From: Adiantum capillus-veneris
Taxonomy: Eukaryota; Streptophyta; Polypodiopsida; Polypodiales; Pteridaceae
DNA length: 60,000 bases
NCBI GenBank assembly: GCA_014529385.2
Contig: CM043944.1
Span: 81,066,384-81,126,383 of the forward strand
Direction: 5' to 3'
The notes under the pieces are model-generated. The model was not told the DNA's origin. It saw only the letters and a list, made by a program, of their open reading frames with translations, and ran no database searches. Positions 35,425-45,725 of this stretch are shown one piece after another. The stretch's first letter is position 1. Each line of letters opens with the position of its first letter. The translations under genes and the position numbers were made by a program.

Positions 35425-36835
35425 GGCACTGAATCGTGGTAGGTGAAACATAATGGCGCAGTCTGAAACCATTGACCGGCACAGAAATAACTTCCCCCCT
35501 TAAATCCACCAAATAAAAAGAGATGGGTCCGCACGCTTGAAAAATCCAAAATGGTCCTGACCACCGTAATTTAAGCTTCCTCGGCATCTTCCCGAGACGG
35601 GAATTGAAGACAAGGACCAGCTGTCCCCGAACAAATTGTCGTGCTTTCGGGCGATCCAACCATTTTTTCCGCCTAGACTGCAGATCTTGCAGCACTGCAA
35701 AACTATTCAGCCGCTCTTCATCCAATTCCTGCAAAACATCCAATCGATAAATCACAGAATCCTCCGGAAGAAGCCGATCCACAATCAACATCCACATACT
35801 CGGAATCACATGTTCCACCGGAGTGATTGCCTCCATGCCAAATGCCAAGTTAAAAGGAGTCAATCCTGTTGCTACTTTATAAGCTGTCCGATAGGCCCAT
35901 AAGGCGGAAGGAAGTTTCACATCCCAGTCCGTCCGATGCATATTCACCAACTTTGTTAAAATCCGAATCAATTGCTTATTAGTTGATTCTGCTTGCCCAT
36001 TCGCCTGAGGATAATATGGAGAAGATTTACTCTGTAATACAAAATAAAACCGTAGCATTCTCTCCATCACCTTATTCAAAAAATGACTTCCCTTGTCACT
36101 AACCAACTCAATAGGGCAGCCATATCTAGAAAAGATATCCTTATATAAGCATCCCGCCACAGAAACTGCAGGGTTGTCTTTCAAAGGCCATGGCTCCACC
36201 CATTTGGTAGCGTAATCCGTGGCTGTCAAGATATACTTATTTCCTGTGTAAGTTGCCACTGGTTTAAAAGGACCAACAAAATCCAAACCCCACTTTTGAA
36301 AAGGCTCCAAAGTCAGAACTGGCTGAAAAGGCATTCTGGACCGTTCGGTAGGTTGCCCCAACCGCTGACACACATCACACTGTTGCACATAATTTCTCGC
36401 ATCTTGAAACAATGTGGGCCACCATAATCCAGATTGGAGAACCTTTCGAGCTGTGATTAATGCTGCAAAGTGACCTCCCGCAATACCAGTATGGACTTCC
36501 TCTAATACTGCTTCCTGCTCGTGTGGTAGCACACATCGGAGTAACACTTTTTCCACTATACGATACTTCCCCATAATAATCTCAAAATTCCGGCTTCTGA
36601 TAGCCATACGTTTCCTCTGATGGCTGGACAAGAAAGAAGGCATTTTGCCACTGTCGAGAAAGTGAAACATCTCCTCATACCATGTCCATGGAATGCTAGG
36701 AATAACCCTTGCCTGTTGTGGGACTGTGCTATCCTCTGCAGCTACTCTTGTTAGAAACAGAGACGCATCCAGAAATTCATCAGCTACACCCGTCAGCGGC
36801 TCTCCGGAATCTAGCCTAGATAGGTAGTCAGCCAC
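35425..36835 (-). CDS. pol: Element A integrase
   Basis: This continuous frame covers the end of RNase H (VADYLSRLDSGEP) and a complete integrase. The zinc-binding part has His in VHTGIAGGHF and Cys in CDVCQ (HHCC). The catalytic core has Asp in KWGLDFVGPF, Asp in LVSDKGSHF and Glu in QAESTNKQ, so the D-D-E triad is intact. A C-terminal RWSGPFWIF gives the GPF module. Integrase joins the element DNA to the host chromosome in the nucleus. The frame goes on to 34,757 without stop, giving a 692-codon ORF. The core is well preserved, but the upstream RNase H and RT parts are broken, so the polyprotein cannot be made in full. Confidence 0.92.
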
Positions 36836-37261
36836 CGCATGCTAGGCCCCTGGCCGATGTATGACCTCAAAGTCAAATTCCTACAGCAAAAGCACCCATC
36901 TGGCCAATCTTCCCGTCAAATTCTGTTGCCTTACCAGGTATAAAAGAGTCGAATAGTCCACATGGAAGAAAAAACGTTGGCCCAACAGATAGTGTTGGAA
37001 TTTCTTCATTGAATAAATCATCCCTAAACATTCCCTTTCAGTTATGGAATAATTTCTTTCTGTGGATGATAATCGTCTACTGGCATAATAGACAGGTCAG
37101 AACCATCCTTCACTTTGTTCCTGCATCGGCACACTGCCAATAGCTCGATCCGAAGCATCCAAGAACACATGAAAATCCTCACCCCAATTTGGTGCCAGCA
37201 TAATCGGATCTTTGGATAGCTGCAGTTTTAATCTCCGAAAAGCCAAATCACATTCCTGTGT
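36760..37261 (-). pseudogene. pol: Element A RNase H
   Basis: In one minus-strand frame: FHVFLDASDRAIGSVPMQEQ, VYYASRRLSSTERNYSITER with ECLGMIYSMKKFQHYL, and FFHVDYSTLLYLV. The three acidic catalytic positions (Asp of LDAS, Glu of ERECL, Asp of HVDYS) are kept. Three stops (about 37,098, 36,890 and 36,843) and the stop before 37,261 break it. Only one RNase H is present, unlike the B family. It removes the RNA strand during reverse transcription. Confidence 0.85.
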
Positions 37262-38353
37262 CTATTCAAAATCTATAGCATGAGCTGCCTCAGTAATCGG
37301 GATTGCCAAATGCGCAACAAACCGCAAATGCCTCCCATGCCATAGGGCTTGACCCAGGAAAATCTGACATTGATTCTGGTTCCGCGGTGCAAGTGCTTCC
37401 ATAATTGCGGCAATTTTATCCGGATCCACAGAAATACCATCTTCAGAAATGATATGCCCCAGTAACCTGCCACTGCGGACAGCAAATGCACACTTTAAAC
37501 GATTCAAACTGAATTTCACCTCTCTGCATTTCATAAAGCATAACCATAATTGTTTCAAATGCTCCAATTGTGCTTCAAAAACACTGAGATCATCCAGAAA
37601 AATCCTCATAAAATCCGTCAAATAAGGCCCAAATATTTGAAACATATCCCTTTGAAAAGTGGAAGGTGCATTCCGCAATCCAAACCACATTACTGTACAA
37701 GCAAATACTCCCCATGCGGTAATAAAAGCTATTTTTGGTTGATCCCGCAATGCCATTCGGATTTGATTATATCCACTAAATCCATCCAAAAAAGTATACA
37801 TCTCATGTCCTACTACATCATCCAAAATGGAATCCAAAAACGGAAGAGGAAAAGGATCTGGAACAGTAGCTGCATTCAATTTCCGGTAATCCACACAAAT
37901 TCGAATTTGCTTATTTTTCTTTGGTACGACCACAATTGGAGAAATCCACTCCGGATTATCAATAGGAGTAATAAAACCCACTTCCAACAGGAGATCAATT
38001 TCCATCTTAACTTGCTTTGCCACATTCGGATTCATCCTGTATGAGTGCTGCTTCACTGGCACCGCATCCGGTTTCAGATTGATCGTGCGCTGATAAAACT
38101 TAGGATCCAATCCTTGCATATCCGCATATTCCCATGCGAAAACATCCTTAAACTCTGTCAATAACTTGATCAAATCATCTCTAAAACTTGCCTCCAGCTG
38201 CTTATTAATGTATATGGGTTGCGACTCCGCTTGCTCCCCAAGAAAAACGTTCTCTAATTCATCTTCCTTAACCCTTGTAATTTTTCTCATTTGATCCTCA
38301 AACGCTCGTTCTTGCTGAATCACGTCCTCCAATGATTCAGGACTTGGAAGCAC
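37262..38353 (-). CDS. pol: Element A reverse transcriptase
   Basis: A 363-codon frame. The N-terminal linker is charged. RT blocks: VEIDLLLEVGFITPI-like region with EWISPIVVVPKKNKQIRICV, DYRKLNAATVPDPFPLPFLD, FLDGFSGYNQIRMA (first catalytic Asp), then AFITAWGVFACTVMWFGLRN, APSTFQRDM and FMRIFLDDLSVF, where F-L-DD carries the catalytic aspartate pair. KCAFAVRSGRLLGHIISEDG completes the thumb-proximal part. The F-x-DD-x-SVF form is usual in non-chromovirus plant Ty3/gypsy. The frame ends where the RNase H frame starts, separated by a stop. It copies genomic RNA into cDNA in the virus-like particle. Confidence 0.92.
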   Translation of the reverse strand: MLPSPESLEDVIQQERAFEDQMRKITRVKEDELENVFLGEQAESQPIYINKQLEASFRDDLIKLLTEFKDVFAWEYADMQGLDPKFYQRTINLKPDAVPVKQHSYRMNPNVAKQVKMEIDLLLEVGFITPIDNPEWISPIVVVPKKNKQIRICVDYRKLNAATVPDPFPLPFLDSILDDVVGHEMYTFLDGFSGYNQIRMALRDQPKIAFITAWGVFACTVMWFGLRNAPSTFQRDMFQIFGPYLTDFMRIFLDDLSVFEAQLEHLKQLWLCFMKCREVKFSLNRLKCAFAVRSGRLLGHIISEDGISVDPDKIAAIMEALAPRNQNQCQIFLGQALWHGRHLRFVAHLAIPITEAAHAIDFE

Positions 38354-38359
38354 CTATTG

Positions 38360-39251
38360 TTGCTCCCCTATTCCTCATGGAGTTCCTGAAACCCCCACCG
38401 AATTCCCTTTCGGAATCAGAGAAATATCCGCAAGGTATAGAGAAACCAAATCTGGGTTAGCTTTGAGAAATTGTTCCTCTTCTAATCCTTCCACCATATT
38501 AACTGTCTCAGCTATCACTGGCCATGCTGCCTGAACTGGTTGTCGGCATGTTCCCAGCATCACCCGCACTTTTCTTTTACCCTTCTTTACTGTAAGCATA
38601 TTTGCTTCCCAATTATGCTTTACCCTCGCTTGTCGTAACCAGGGTCTTTCCAAGATAATGTGATAATCCTGATTATGATCTTCAATATTCAAGACTACTA
38701 AGGAAACAACAAAGGATAAGCCCGCCACATCCAAAACAATGCCCCGAAGTAAACCCACTGGTTGCACTCTTCTTTGATCTTCCATGCAGACTACAAAGGG
38801 TGCAGGCTCCCAATCACTAAGACCAAAACGCTCACACGCTGCTTGGGTGATAATGTTTACCCCCCTCCTCCATCCAAGAGTACCTTGTCAATGTATGTGC
38901 CATGGTATCGAACTGAAAGCTCGGGAATTCAGGTATCTGTGATCCTATTCACCAGCAACGGGACTAAATCATCATCCTCGCTTTCAACCTTCCCAATGGC
39001 GATTTCCCGCAGCTCAGTGGCCGATTGTCGCAGCAATGCATTATGGAAATTCGGGACTAATTTCAGCAATGAACACAGAGGTACTTGAATTGGTGACATA
39101 AGAACCTCTTTCCAAACTGAATTCCACTCCTCTTGTTCTTTAATATCATCCTTATTTCCAGCTTTCCCTTCCTTTATTTCCAGACCCACAGTTGATGGCA
39201 TAGTCGATGTCGATGGTCCTGCTGTCTTCACTGATGGTGCGGATTGTGGCA
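38360..39251 (-). pseudogene. pro: Element A protease region
   Basis: Two minus-strand frames (39,252-38,929 and 38,785-38,375) with a bridging segment give YHGTYIDKVLLDGGGGVNII at about 38,910-38,855, then YHIILERPWLRQARVKHNW at 38,680-38,620 (the I-L-G-R-P-W-L block, with Gly changed to Glu). The active-site triplet is D-G-G rather than D-S-G or D-T-G. The B family also has D-G-G, so this looks like a lineage feature, not necessarily damage. Stops at about 38,930 and 38,374 break the polyprotein. The protease would process Gag-Pol. Confidence 0.75.
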
Positions 39252-40902
39252 ACCAAGACAGTCTTTTTTTGCACTTCTTTCTGAACCGTCCAATCCGGAA
39301 TTTTCACATCGGGAGTTGGAACCACACTTTTACCCGATCGTGTGATTAATGAAACCACTGGGTCAGACTCCTCCAGTCCTTCAATCTGAACCATAGCCAC
39401 ACTAGGCTGTTTCCCTGCAGCGTGTTCCTGCTTTTTCCGATCGTATTCCATAGCTTCAGTACACTCAGATCGCCAATGTCCATCCCCCAAACAGAAAAGG
39501 CATGTCTTGGGGCGATTAGGATCTCGGCCACCTCTTCCGCGACCTCGTCCTCCCCCTTGACCCCGTCCTCTTGCTTGACCTTGCACAGGCGTCTCTGATG
39601 TATGAGCATGAGCCATCGCCACAGCAGGCTCTTGTCCCTGCCCTATCTGTGGTTGTTACCAAGTAGAAGAGTCCCCTTGACTCCGACGACCCCGGCCATT
39701 GAAATAAAATTCCACTGTATTATGAGTATTGGTCGTGCAAATTGCACACCACTTCTGATTCATTGCACATTCCTGAGCAGCATAGCCCGGATTCCGACAT
39801 TGGGTACACCATATTTCCTTCAGACTTTTAGCCACTGCAACTGATTCCGTCGATCCGGATGATACACCTTTCCCGTGACACTGGGATTTTTTCCGCGGTG
39901 TCTCCTCCGATTCTTTCCCCGAATTGCGGTTGCCTGAGTCCGAGGAATCAGATACTGCGGATTCTGACTCCAAACTATCACTGCCACTGTCCTGTGACTT
40001 TCGATGAGATTTCTTCTTGTCTTTCTTCTTTGACTTCTTTGGATATTCCGTACCCTCTAAAGCCTCTCCTGCTACTACAGCCCTAGCCATTACAGTATCT
40101 AGTGGAGTAGTTACCTTATCCACTGTTGCCATAGTCGTTCTAAGATCCTTTTTGAGCCCCCGCAAAAAATAATCATTCAGCACTTCGGCTGCCGGCCTTT
40201 GTGCCTGAGGTACCCTCTGCAAAAGCATCCGAAATTTTGCAACGTAATCCTCCACTGGCAATGACTTCTGCCGGAGCGTTCGAAGCTTCTCCAAATGTTG
40301 AGGGACTATCTTTTCCGTTCGAAACCTTCGTAGAAACGCTATGGATCCATCGGCATACGTCTGGAAATGGTCATCAGGGTATTTGGACAACCATTTCGCA
40401 GCTTTCCCTGAGAGTGTAGATTCAAACACTGATTGTTGATGGAGAGGAATCACCACCTGAGGATGATTCAATCCATAAGCTTTATTGAATCAGCGCAAAT
40501 GTGCATCAGGGTCTTCACTCGAAAGACCTCGAAACCGACTATACTTAATCTGAGATGAGCCGTCACCCCTTGCCCAACTGTTCCTCCTCCTCCTCCCGGG
40601 AAAAGCAGACGAGCACTAGGAGATGGAGATAGTGGCGGAGATACCCCCGGATTGCTTACCGGAGACGGTGGTGGAGAAACCTGTGAGGGTGAGGGTGAAC
40701 GTACGACAAGAGTACATGACTGACTGCGCGGAGTGCGTCTCGCTCGCCGCAGCTGCCGACCACGCACCGGGCTTGGTGATGGAGATACAGATTCCTCAAT
40801 CTGCGTTGAAGAAAAAACAAATTCATCTGAACCGCCTCTCCTCCGTCGTCTTCCTACAATTGGAACCACAGGGTCAGGCGGACCCTGCGACCTAGTGCGC
40901 AT
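39152..40902 (-). pseudogene. gag: Element A Gag with three zinc knuckles
   Basis: The first ORF (40,902-40,468) starts MRTRSQGPPDPVVP and is a basic, Pro/Ser-rich N-terminus. A frameshift near 40,560 leads into the capsid (YSRFRGLSSEDPDAHLR, a stop replacing Trp, then GKAAKWLSKYPDDHF, ELRTLRQ-like and EDYVAKFRMLLQRVP), a classic Retrotrans_gag pattern. A Ser/Lys-rich linker follows. Three nucleocapsid knuckles are seen: CTQCRNPGYAAQEC (His changed to Tyr), CAICTTNTHNTVEF (last Cys changed to Phe) and CLFCLGDGHWRSEC (intact). Between the second and third is a Gly-Arg-rich run (RGQGGGRGRGRGGRD). Stops near 40,483 and 39,655 disable it. Confidence 0.85.
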
Positions 40903-40930
40903 GCATATTCATCGCAAGCTGTCCATCATG

Positions 40931-40944
40931 CATCGTGGTTGCCA
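40931..40944 (-). other. Possible element A primer binding site
   Basis: Directly after the 5' LTR (two-base gap) the minus strand reads TGGCAACCACGATG. The opening TGG and the position fit a tRNA primer site, but I cannot name the tRNA. Confidence 0.4.
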
Positions 40945-40946
40945 GA

Positions 40947-41347
40947 TGTAATGACTATTGCTCGCATTGGATCAATAGGCATTACGGGAATGATTACCCG
41001 CAACGACATTATATGAACATCAACATATAGAATGACAAGAGAAGGAAGTACACAATACACAGGCACATAACACCTCTTGCTTCATTTATGTATATCCCAA
41101 ACTCAGAGTTACAACAGTAGATGCCATGAATATCATAGAGATTGGTTAAGTTACATCAAAAGACAGGTATGCCCCTCCATATACAACCGCTGCTCCAGCG
41201 CAGATCGGGAACGGTGCACACACTCCTGTCCCATGATATCCCATGAAGAACTGCCGCTATGGCCACCGCATACCGCATGACTCCTGATCCGCAGTGTCCA
41301 GACCTTCGTAGGACCGCAAGACCGCATGTGCTGCTAATGCCGTAACA
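40947..41347 (-). repeat. Element A 5' LTR
   Basis: 401 bp, paired with 32,723-33,115. It carries an 8-bp duplication (GACCGCAAGACCGCA at about 41,312) that is absent from the partner. Confidence 0.93.
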
Positions 41348-41387
41348 CCCCACACCACATCATCCTGGTCTTCATCAAGCATCACGG
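41348..41387 (-). other. 40-bp island of element C between elements A and B1
   Basis: CACACCACATCATCCTGGTC and TTCATCAAGCATCACGG match the element C tandem unit at 58,060-58,099 (CACAGTGCATCATTTTGGTC, TTTATCAAGCATCTCGA). Joining 32,722 to this island and then to 57,861 restores continuous element C sequence. The first five bases are the right-hand target duplication of A, and the last four (ACGG, 41,384-41,387) the left-hand target duplication of B1. Confidence 0.88.
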
Positions 41388-42537
41388 TGTTAGGAGTTTT
41401 TTTGAGCAAGGGATGGCGCATATGTTCATACACATGCATGGTGCATCAAATAAAGGATTGCCCATTTTCTAGAGCCAGATGGTAATGTGGGGCCCACATG
41501 TATACAGGTAGGACAGTGTGTACATAGTGCATCGATTTTCACTATTACTAGTACCAGTGTGTTTTTTCTATAATAATGAGGAGTTGGTAGTGCGTAAAAC
41601 ATCTCGAGGAAGCTATCCGCGGGCCGACGACATGAGGTAAGCAGGTGCGTCAGATGGCATCTAGTGGTGTCAGGAGGGCAAACGGGGTCAATATTTGCAC
41701 GCGGATGAGGACGGACACAACGTGGGTGTTTTCTTGTGAGAGTTATGCAGAAAGGTCATCATTAGGACCACTTTTTGGGGCCACTTCACGTGGTTGCGAG
41801 ACGCATTATTGAAAAGAAATGAGTGCCAGGTGTACGGATGATGCAAAAAGGTGACAACTATGCACTGCGAGGTCAGTTTTTGGCCTGTTCGGGGTCCGTT
41901 TGAGGTCATCTTAACGGCCAAGGGTGCCCAACTAATAAAGCTAAGTGTGGGAACTGAAAAAATATAGAGAATACTAGAAAAAATGTGGAGAAGTGAGGAG
42001 GAACAGCCGGAGCTGTGTTTTTGAGGTTTTTGCAGCCTGTTTTGGCCGTAAACTGCTCATCCGAGGTCGGATTTGAGCACTTTGACATTGTAGACTGGGG
42101 TTTTTGGCCGTTTCGGACGCGATGGCGCTGTCCATTTTGCCAAATTCCTCAGAGATTTTCTTCTGTTTTTCTGTGTAATCTTCTCCGGTGAGTGAAGCCT
42201 CTTCTTAACTTTGTGGTTGTATCTGGTGTATTTCCTCAATATTGTGTAAACTATTTGCCCCATTGGTGTTGGGATGAGCTTCATTGAGTCTAAACAACAG
42301 CAATTTGCCTTCTTTGAGCTGAATTGAGAGTGTGTGTGTGTGAGTGTGTAGGTGTGAGTGTTGAGTGGGCAAGTGGGAAATCTCTCTCTTCTCACTCCAT
42401 CTGTGTGTTTCCTTTCTCGGCCAGGCTGGTTGTGTAAGCCGAGTGGTGCCCCATAGTGTGTGTGTATGTGTGTATCATTCCAAGAGTGTGTGTCGAGTCG
42501 TTATAGAGGCGTTGTGTGTGTTTTCATCCCGCTCACA
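41388..42537 (+). repeat. B1 5' LTR
   Basis: 1,150 bp, TGTTAGGAG to CCCGCTCACA. AATAAA signals lie near 41,451 and 41,934, and a TATA-like CTATAATAATG near 41,567. The TG-rich segment near 42,330-42,475 is repeat DNA. Confidence 0.92.
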
Positions 42538-42543
42538 TTCTTT

Positions 42544-42561
42544 TGGCGCCCCCACGGAGGA
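42544..42561 (+). other. B1 primer binding site
   Basis: TGGCGCCCCCACGGAGGA lies six bases after the LTR end. The same 18 bases follow the B2 5' LTR (44,673-44,690), and a close relative (TGGAGTCCCCCATGGAGGA) follows the element C LTR. The tRNA was not assigned. Confidence 0.8.
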
Positions 42562-43530
42562 TCTTCTTCGAGTACCTTCTCCTTCGAGCTTCAAGCTTTG
42601 AGATTCAGGTTGCAGATTACAGGTTACAGGTACAGGTGATTCACACAGGTACAGATAGCTGGAGTACAGTGATATACTAGCATTGGTGTCACTTGCGGTT
42701 GTTGTGGGTATGCATCACTTGGCGCCTGTTTGAGTGCATTGTCTGCTGGATTGTATGTTACTTATGGAAACTGCCATTGTACGCATTTGTGGAGCCATAC
42801 TTGGTTGTATTTGGCAATCCCAGCCATTTCTGAGACTTGGTCTGGAAGATAGTCATTTCTGAGACTTGACTATACGCGATTTGCATTAGCCTTCGTGGGA
42901 GGGTCGATAGCGTGAGGTTTTTATTGAGCTGGGGGATTCTCAAATGTAGAGATCCTTTCAGTGATATAGGTAGCTGGAGCACCCTTTTTGTGACCTCGCC
43001 ATAGGCTATGTACTAGTGAGTCCTACTTGATGCTCGAGTTCTATTGTTGGCAGTTTATGCATACATATACAGTCTATATTTTGGGTTCCTACTGCTCTAC
43101 TTCTGGGGAAACTCTGTCAAAATTTTTCCAAGTTATGATGGCTGGTTTCTTGGTCTTTTGAGCCATTTATGTTGTTATGCTGCTGAAATTTTGGCAAAAA
43201 TCAGAGGTTAAGTCAGGTGTGCCTTCTTGGGAGCTTCATGGTTGGCTTTAATGGATGATCAAAATGGCCCTCAATTCACTCCTTTTCATTTAACTCAAAG
43301 AATTCAGATTTATGTTCATGTGTCCAGGAAGATCTTTTTCCAGCGGCGCATAGTCTTTATGTTTGGGCCAAGAAGATTGAGAGAGATCCTGGAATTTCCT
43401 TTGCCTGCTGTCATTCCGATGATTAACTATGAAAACTCATTTGATGTGCATGTGTTTGTCCTTATTTAAAGCTGAGCTCCATTGAAGTTTCTGGGGATTG
43501 GGTAGTGAAAAGTTTTGGGTTCTTGCACGT
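42562..43530 (+). other. B1 5' leader, 5' part
   Basis: It aligns with the B2 leader (44,691-45,685) nearly end to end and stops precisely at TTCTTGCACGT, where B2 is inserted. It has two TTACAGG heptamers (about 42,617-42,630), against four in B2. The 80-codon frame at 43,227-43,469 is also present in B2 (45,381-45,623); its meaning is unknown. Confidence 0.85.
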
Positions 43531-44666
43531 TGTCAGGAGTTTTCTGGAGCAAGGGATTGCGCATACGTACATATACATGCATGGTGCATCAAATAAAGAA
43601 TTGCCCATTTTTCAAAGCCAGGTGGTTACGTGGGACCCACATGTGTACAGGTAGGACAAGGTGTACATAGTGCATCGATTTTCACTATTACCAGTACCAC
43701 TGTGTTTTTTCTACAATAAGGAGGAGTTGGTAGCGCGTAAAAATTCTTGAGGAAGCTATCCGCGGGCCGACGACATGAGGTAAGCAGGTGCGTCAGATGG
43801 CATCGAGTGGCGTCATGAGGCCGAACGGGGTCAATATTTGCACGTGGATGAATACGGACACAAAGTGGTGTTTTCTTGTGAGAGTTATGCAGAAAGTTCA
43901 TCATTAGGACCAATTTTTGGGGCCACTTCACGTGGTTGCGAGATGCATTATTGAAAAGAAATGAGTGCCAGGTGTGCGGATGATGCAAAAAAGGTGACAA
44001 CTATGCACTGCGAGGTCAATTTTTGGCCTGTTCAGGGTCTGTTTGAGGTCATCTAAAAGGCCAAGGGTGACCAACTAATAAATCTAAGTGTGGGAACTGA
44101 AAAAATTGAGAGAAGACCAGAAAAAACATGGAGAAGAGAGGAGGAACAGCCGCAGGTGTGTTTTTGGGGTTTTTGGAGCCTGTTTTGGCCGTAAACTGCT
44201 CATCCGAGGTCGGATTTGAGCACTTTGACATTGTAGACTAGGGTTTTGGGCGGTTCTGGATGCGATGGCGCTGTCCATTTTTCCAAATTTCTCACTCTTT
44301 TCCTGTTGTTTTTTTGTGTAAGTTTCTCCTATGAGCGAAGTTTCTGCTCTAGTTTGTGATTGTATCTGGCTTATTTTACCCATATTGTGTGAGCTATTTG
44401 CCCCATTGGTGTTGGACCAAGCTCAATTGTATCTAAACATCATAAATTATTCTCTTTTGAGCTGAGTTTTTTGGGTGTGTGTGTGTGTGTGTCTGTGTGG
44501 AGTGGGCAAGTGGATAGTCTCTCTCCTCTCACTCCAGAGGTGTGTTCCCTGTCTCGGCCAGGTGTGTTGTCTAAGCCGAGTAGTGCCCCATAGTGTGTGT
44601 GTATGTTTCCAAGAGTGTGTGTCGGGTCGTTATAGAGGCGCTGTGTGTGTTTTCATCCCGCTCACA
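43531..44666 (+). repeat. B2 5' LTR
   Basis: 1,136 bp, TGTCAGGAGTTTTCTGGAGC to CCCGCTCACA. Its 3' half matches the truncated LTR at 50,808-51,334 more closely than the B1 LTRs (CCGCAGGTGTGTTTTTGGGG shared by both). Confidence 0.92.
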
Positions 44667-44672
44667 TTCTTT

Positions 44673-45725
44673 TGGCGCCCCCACGGAGGATCTTCTTCGA
44701 GTACCTTCTGCTTCCAGCTTCGAGCTTCGAGCTTCGGGATTACAGGTCGTAGGTTGCAGATTACAGGTTACAGGTTACAGGTTACAGGGATAGGGATAGG
44801 TACAAGTACAGGTAGCTGGAGTACAATGATATACTAGCATTGCTGTCACTTGCAGTTGTTGGGTATGCATCACTTGGCGCCTGTTTGAGCGCATTGTCTG
44901 CTGGATTGTACGTTACTTGTGGAAATTGCCATTGTACGCATTTGTGGAGCCATACTTGGTTGTATTTGGCAGTCCCAACCATTTTTGAGACTTGGTCTAG
45001 AAGATAGTCATTTTTGAGACTTGACTATACGCGATTTGCATTAGCCTTCGTGTGAGGGTCGATAGCGTGAGGTTTTTATTGAGTTGGGGGATTCTCAAAT
45101 GTAGAGATCCTTTCGGTGATTCAGGTAGCTGGAGCACCCTTTTTGTGACCTCGCCATAGGCTATGTACTAGTGAGTCCTACTTGATGCTCGAGTTCTATT
45201 GTTGACAGTTTATGCATACATATACAGTCTATATTTTGGGTTCCTACTGCTCTATTTCTGGGGAAACTCTGCCAAAATTTTTCCAAGTTATGATGGCTGG
45301 TTTTTTGGTCTTTTGAGCCATTTATGCTGTTATGCTGCTGAAATTTTGGCAAAATCAGAAGTTAAGTCAGGTGTGCCTTCTTGGGAGCTTCATGGTTGGC
45401 TTTAATGGATGATCAAAATGGCCCTCAATTCACTCCATTTCATTTAACTCAAAGAATCCAGATAAATGTTCATGTGTCCAGGAAGATTTTTTTCCAGCAG
45501 CGCATAGTCTTTATGTTTGGGCCAAGAAGATTACGAGAGATCTTGGAATGTCCTTTGCCTGTTGTAATTCCGATGATCAACTATGAAAACTCATTTGTTG
45601 TGCATGTGTTTGTCCTTATCTAAAGTTGAGCTCCATTGAAGTTTTTGGGGATTGGGTAGTCAAAAGTTTTGGATTCTTGCACGTGTGTTCAAAGGGGTTC
45701 TCAAAGCATTGAAACTTGGGTAGCC
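44673..45725 (+). other. B2 primer binding site and 5' leader
   Basis: The PBS TGGCGCCCCCACGGAGGA is at 44,673-44,690. The leader holds four tandem TTACAGG heptamers (44,761-44,788). It runs to the gag start codon at 45,726. A small frame (45,381-45,623) matches one in the B1 leader but has no known domain. Confidence 0.8.

Larger units (their letters stand above)
32723..41347 (-). mobile_element. Element A: full-length Ty3/gypsy LTR retrotransposon with an added ORF
   Basis: The element is bounded by two LTRs (32,723-33,115 and 40,947-41,347) starting TG and ending CA. It is flanked by CGCCA (32,718-32,722) and CCCCA (41,348-41,352). The undisturbed paralogous site inside element C (near 58,059) reads CTCCCCACA, which indicates the original target was CCCCA and that the left copy mutated. 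Internal order on the minus strand is gag, protease, reverse transcriptase, RNase H, integrase, then a further ORF before the 3' LTR. By eye the LTRs differ at about 17 substitutions plus one 8-bp indel, so about 4-5 percent divergence since insertion. Confidence 0.93.

Noticed and set aside
37550-38044. 164-codon plus-strand ORF inside element A
   Set aside because: It is the antisense shadow of the reverse transcriptase frame.
42617-44788. TTACAGG repeats as interstitial telomere sequence
   Set aside because: They do not match the plant telomere unit TTTAGGG, and there are only two to four copies.
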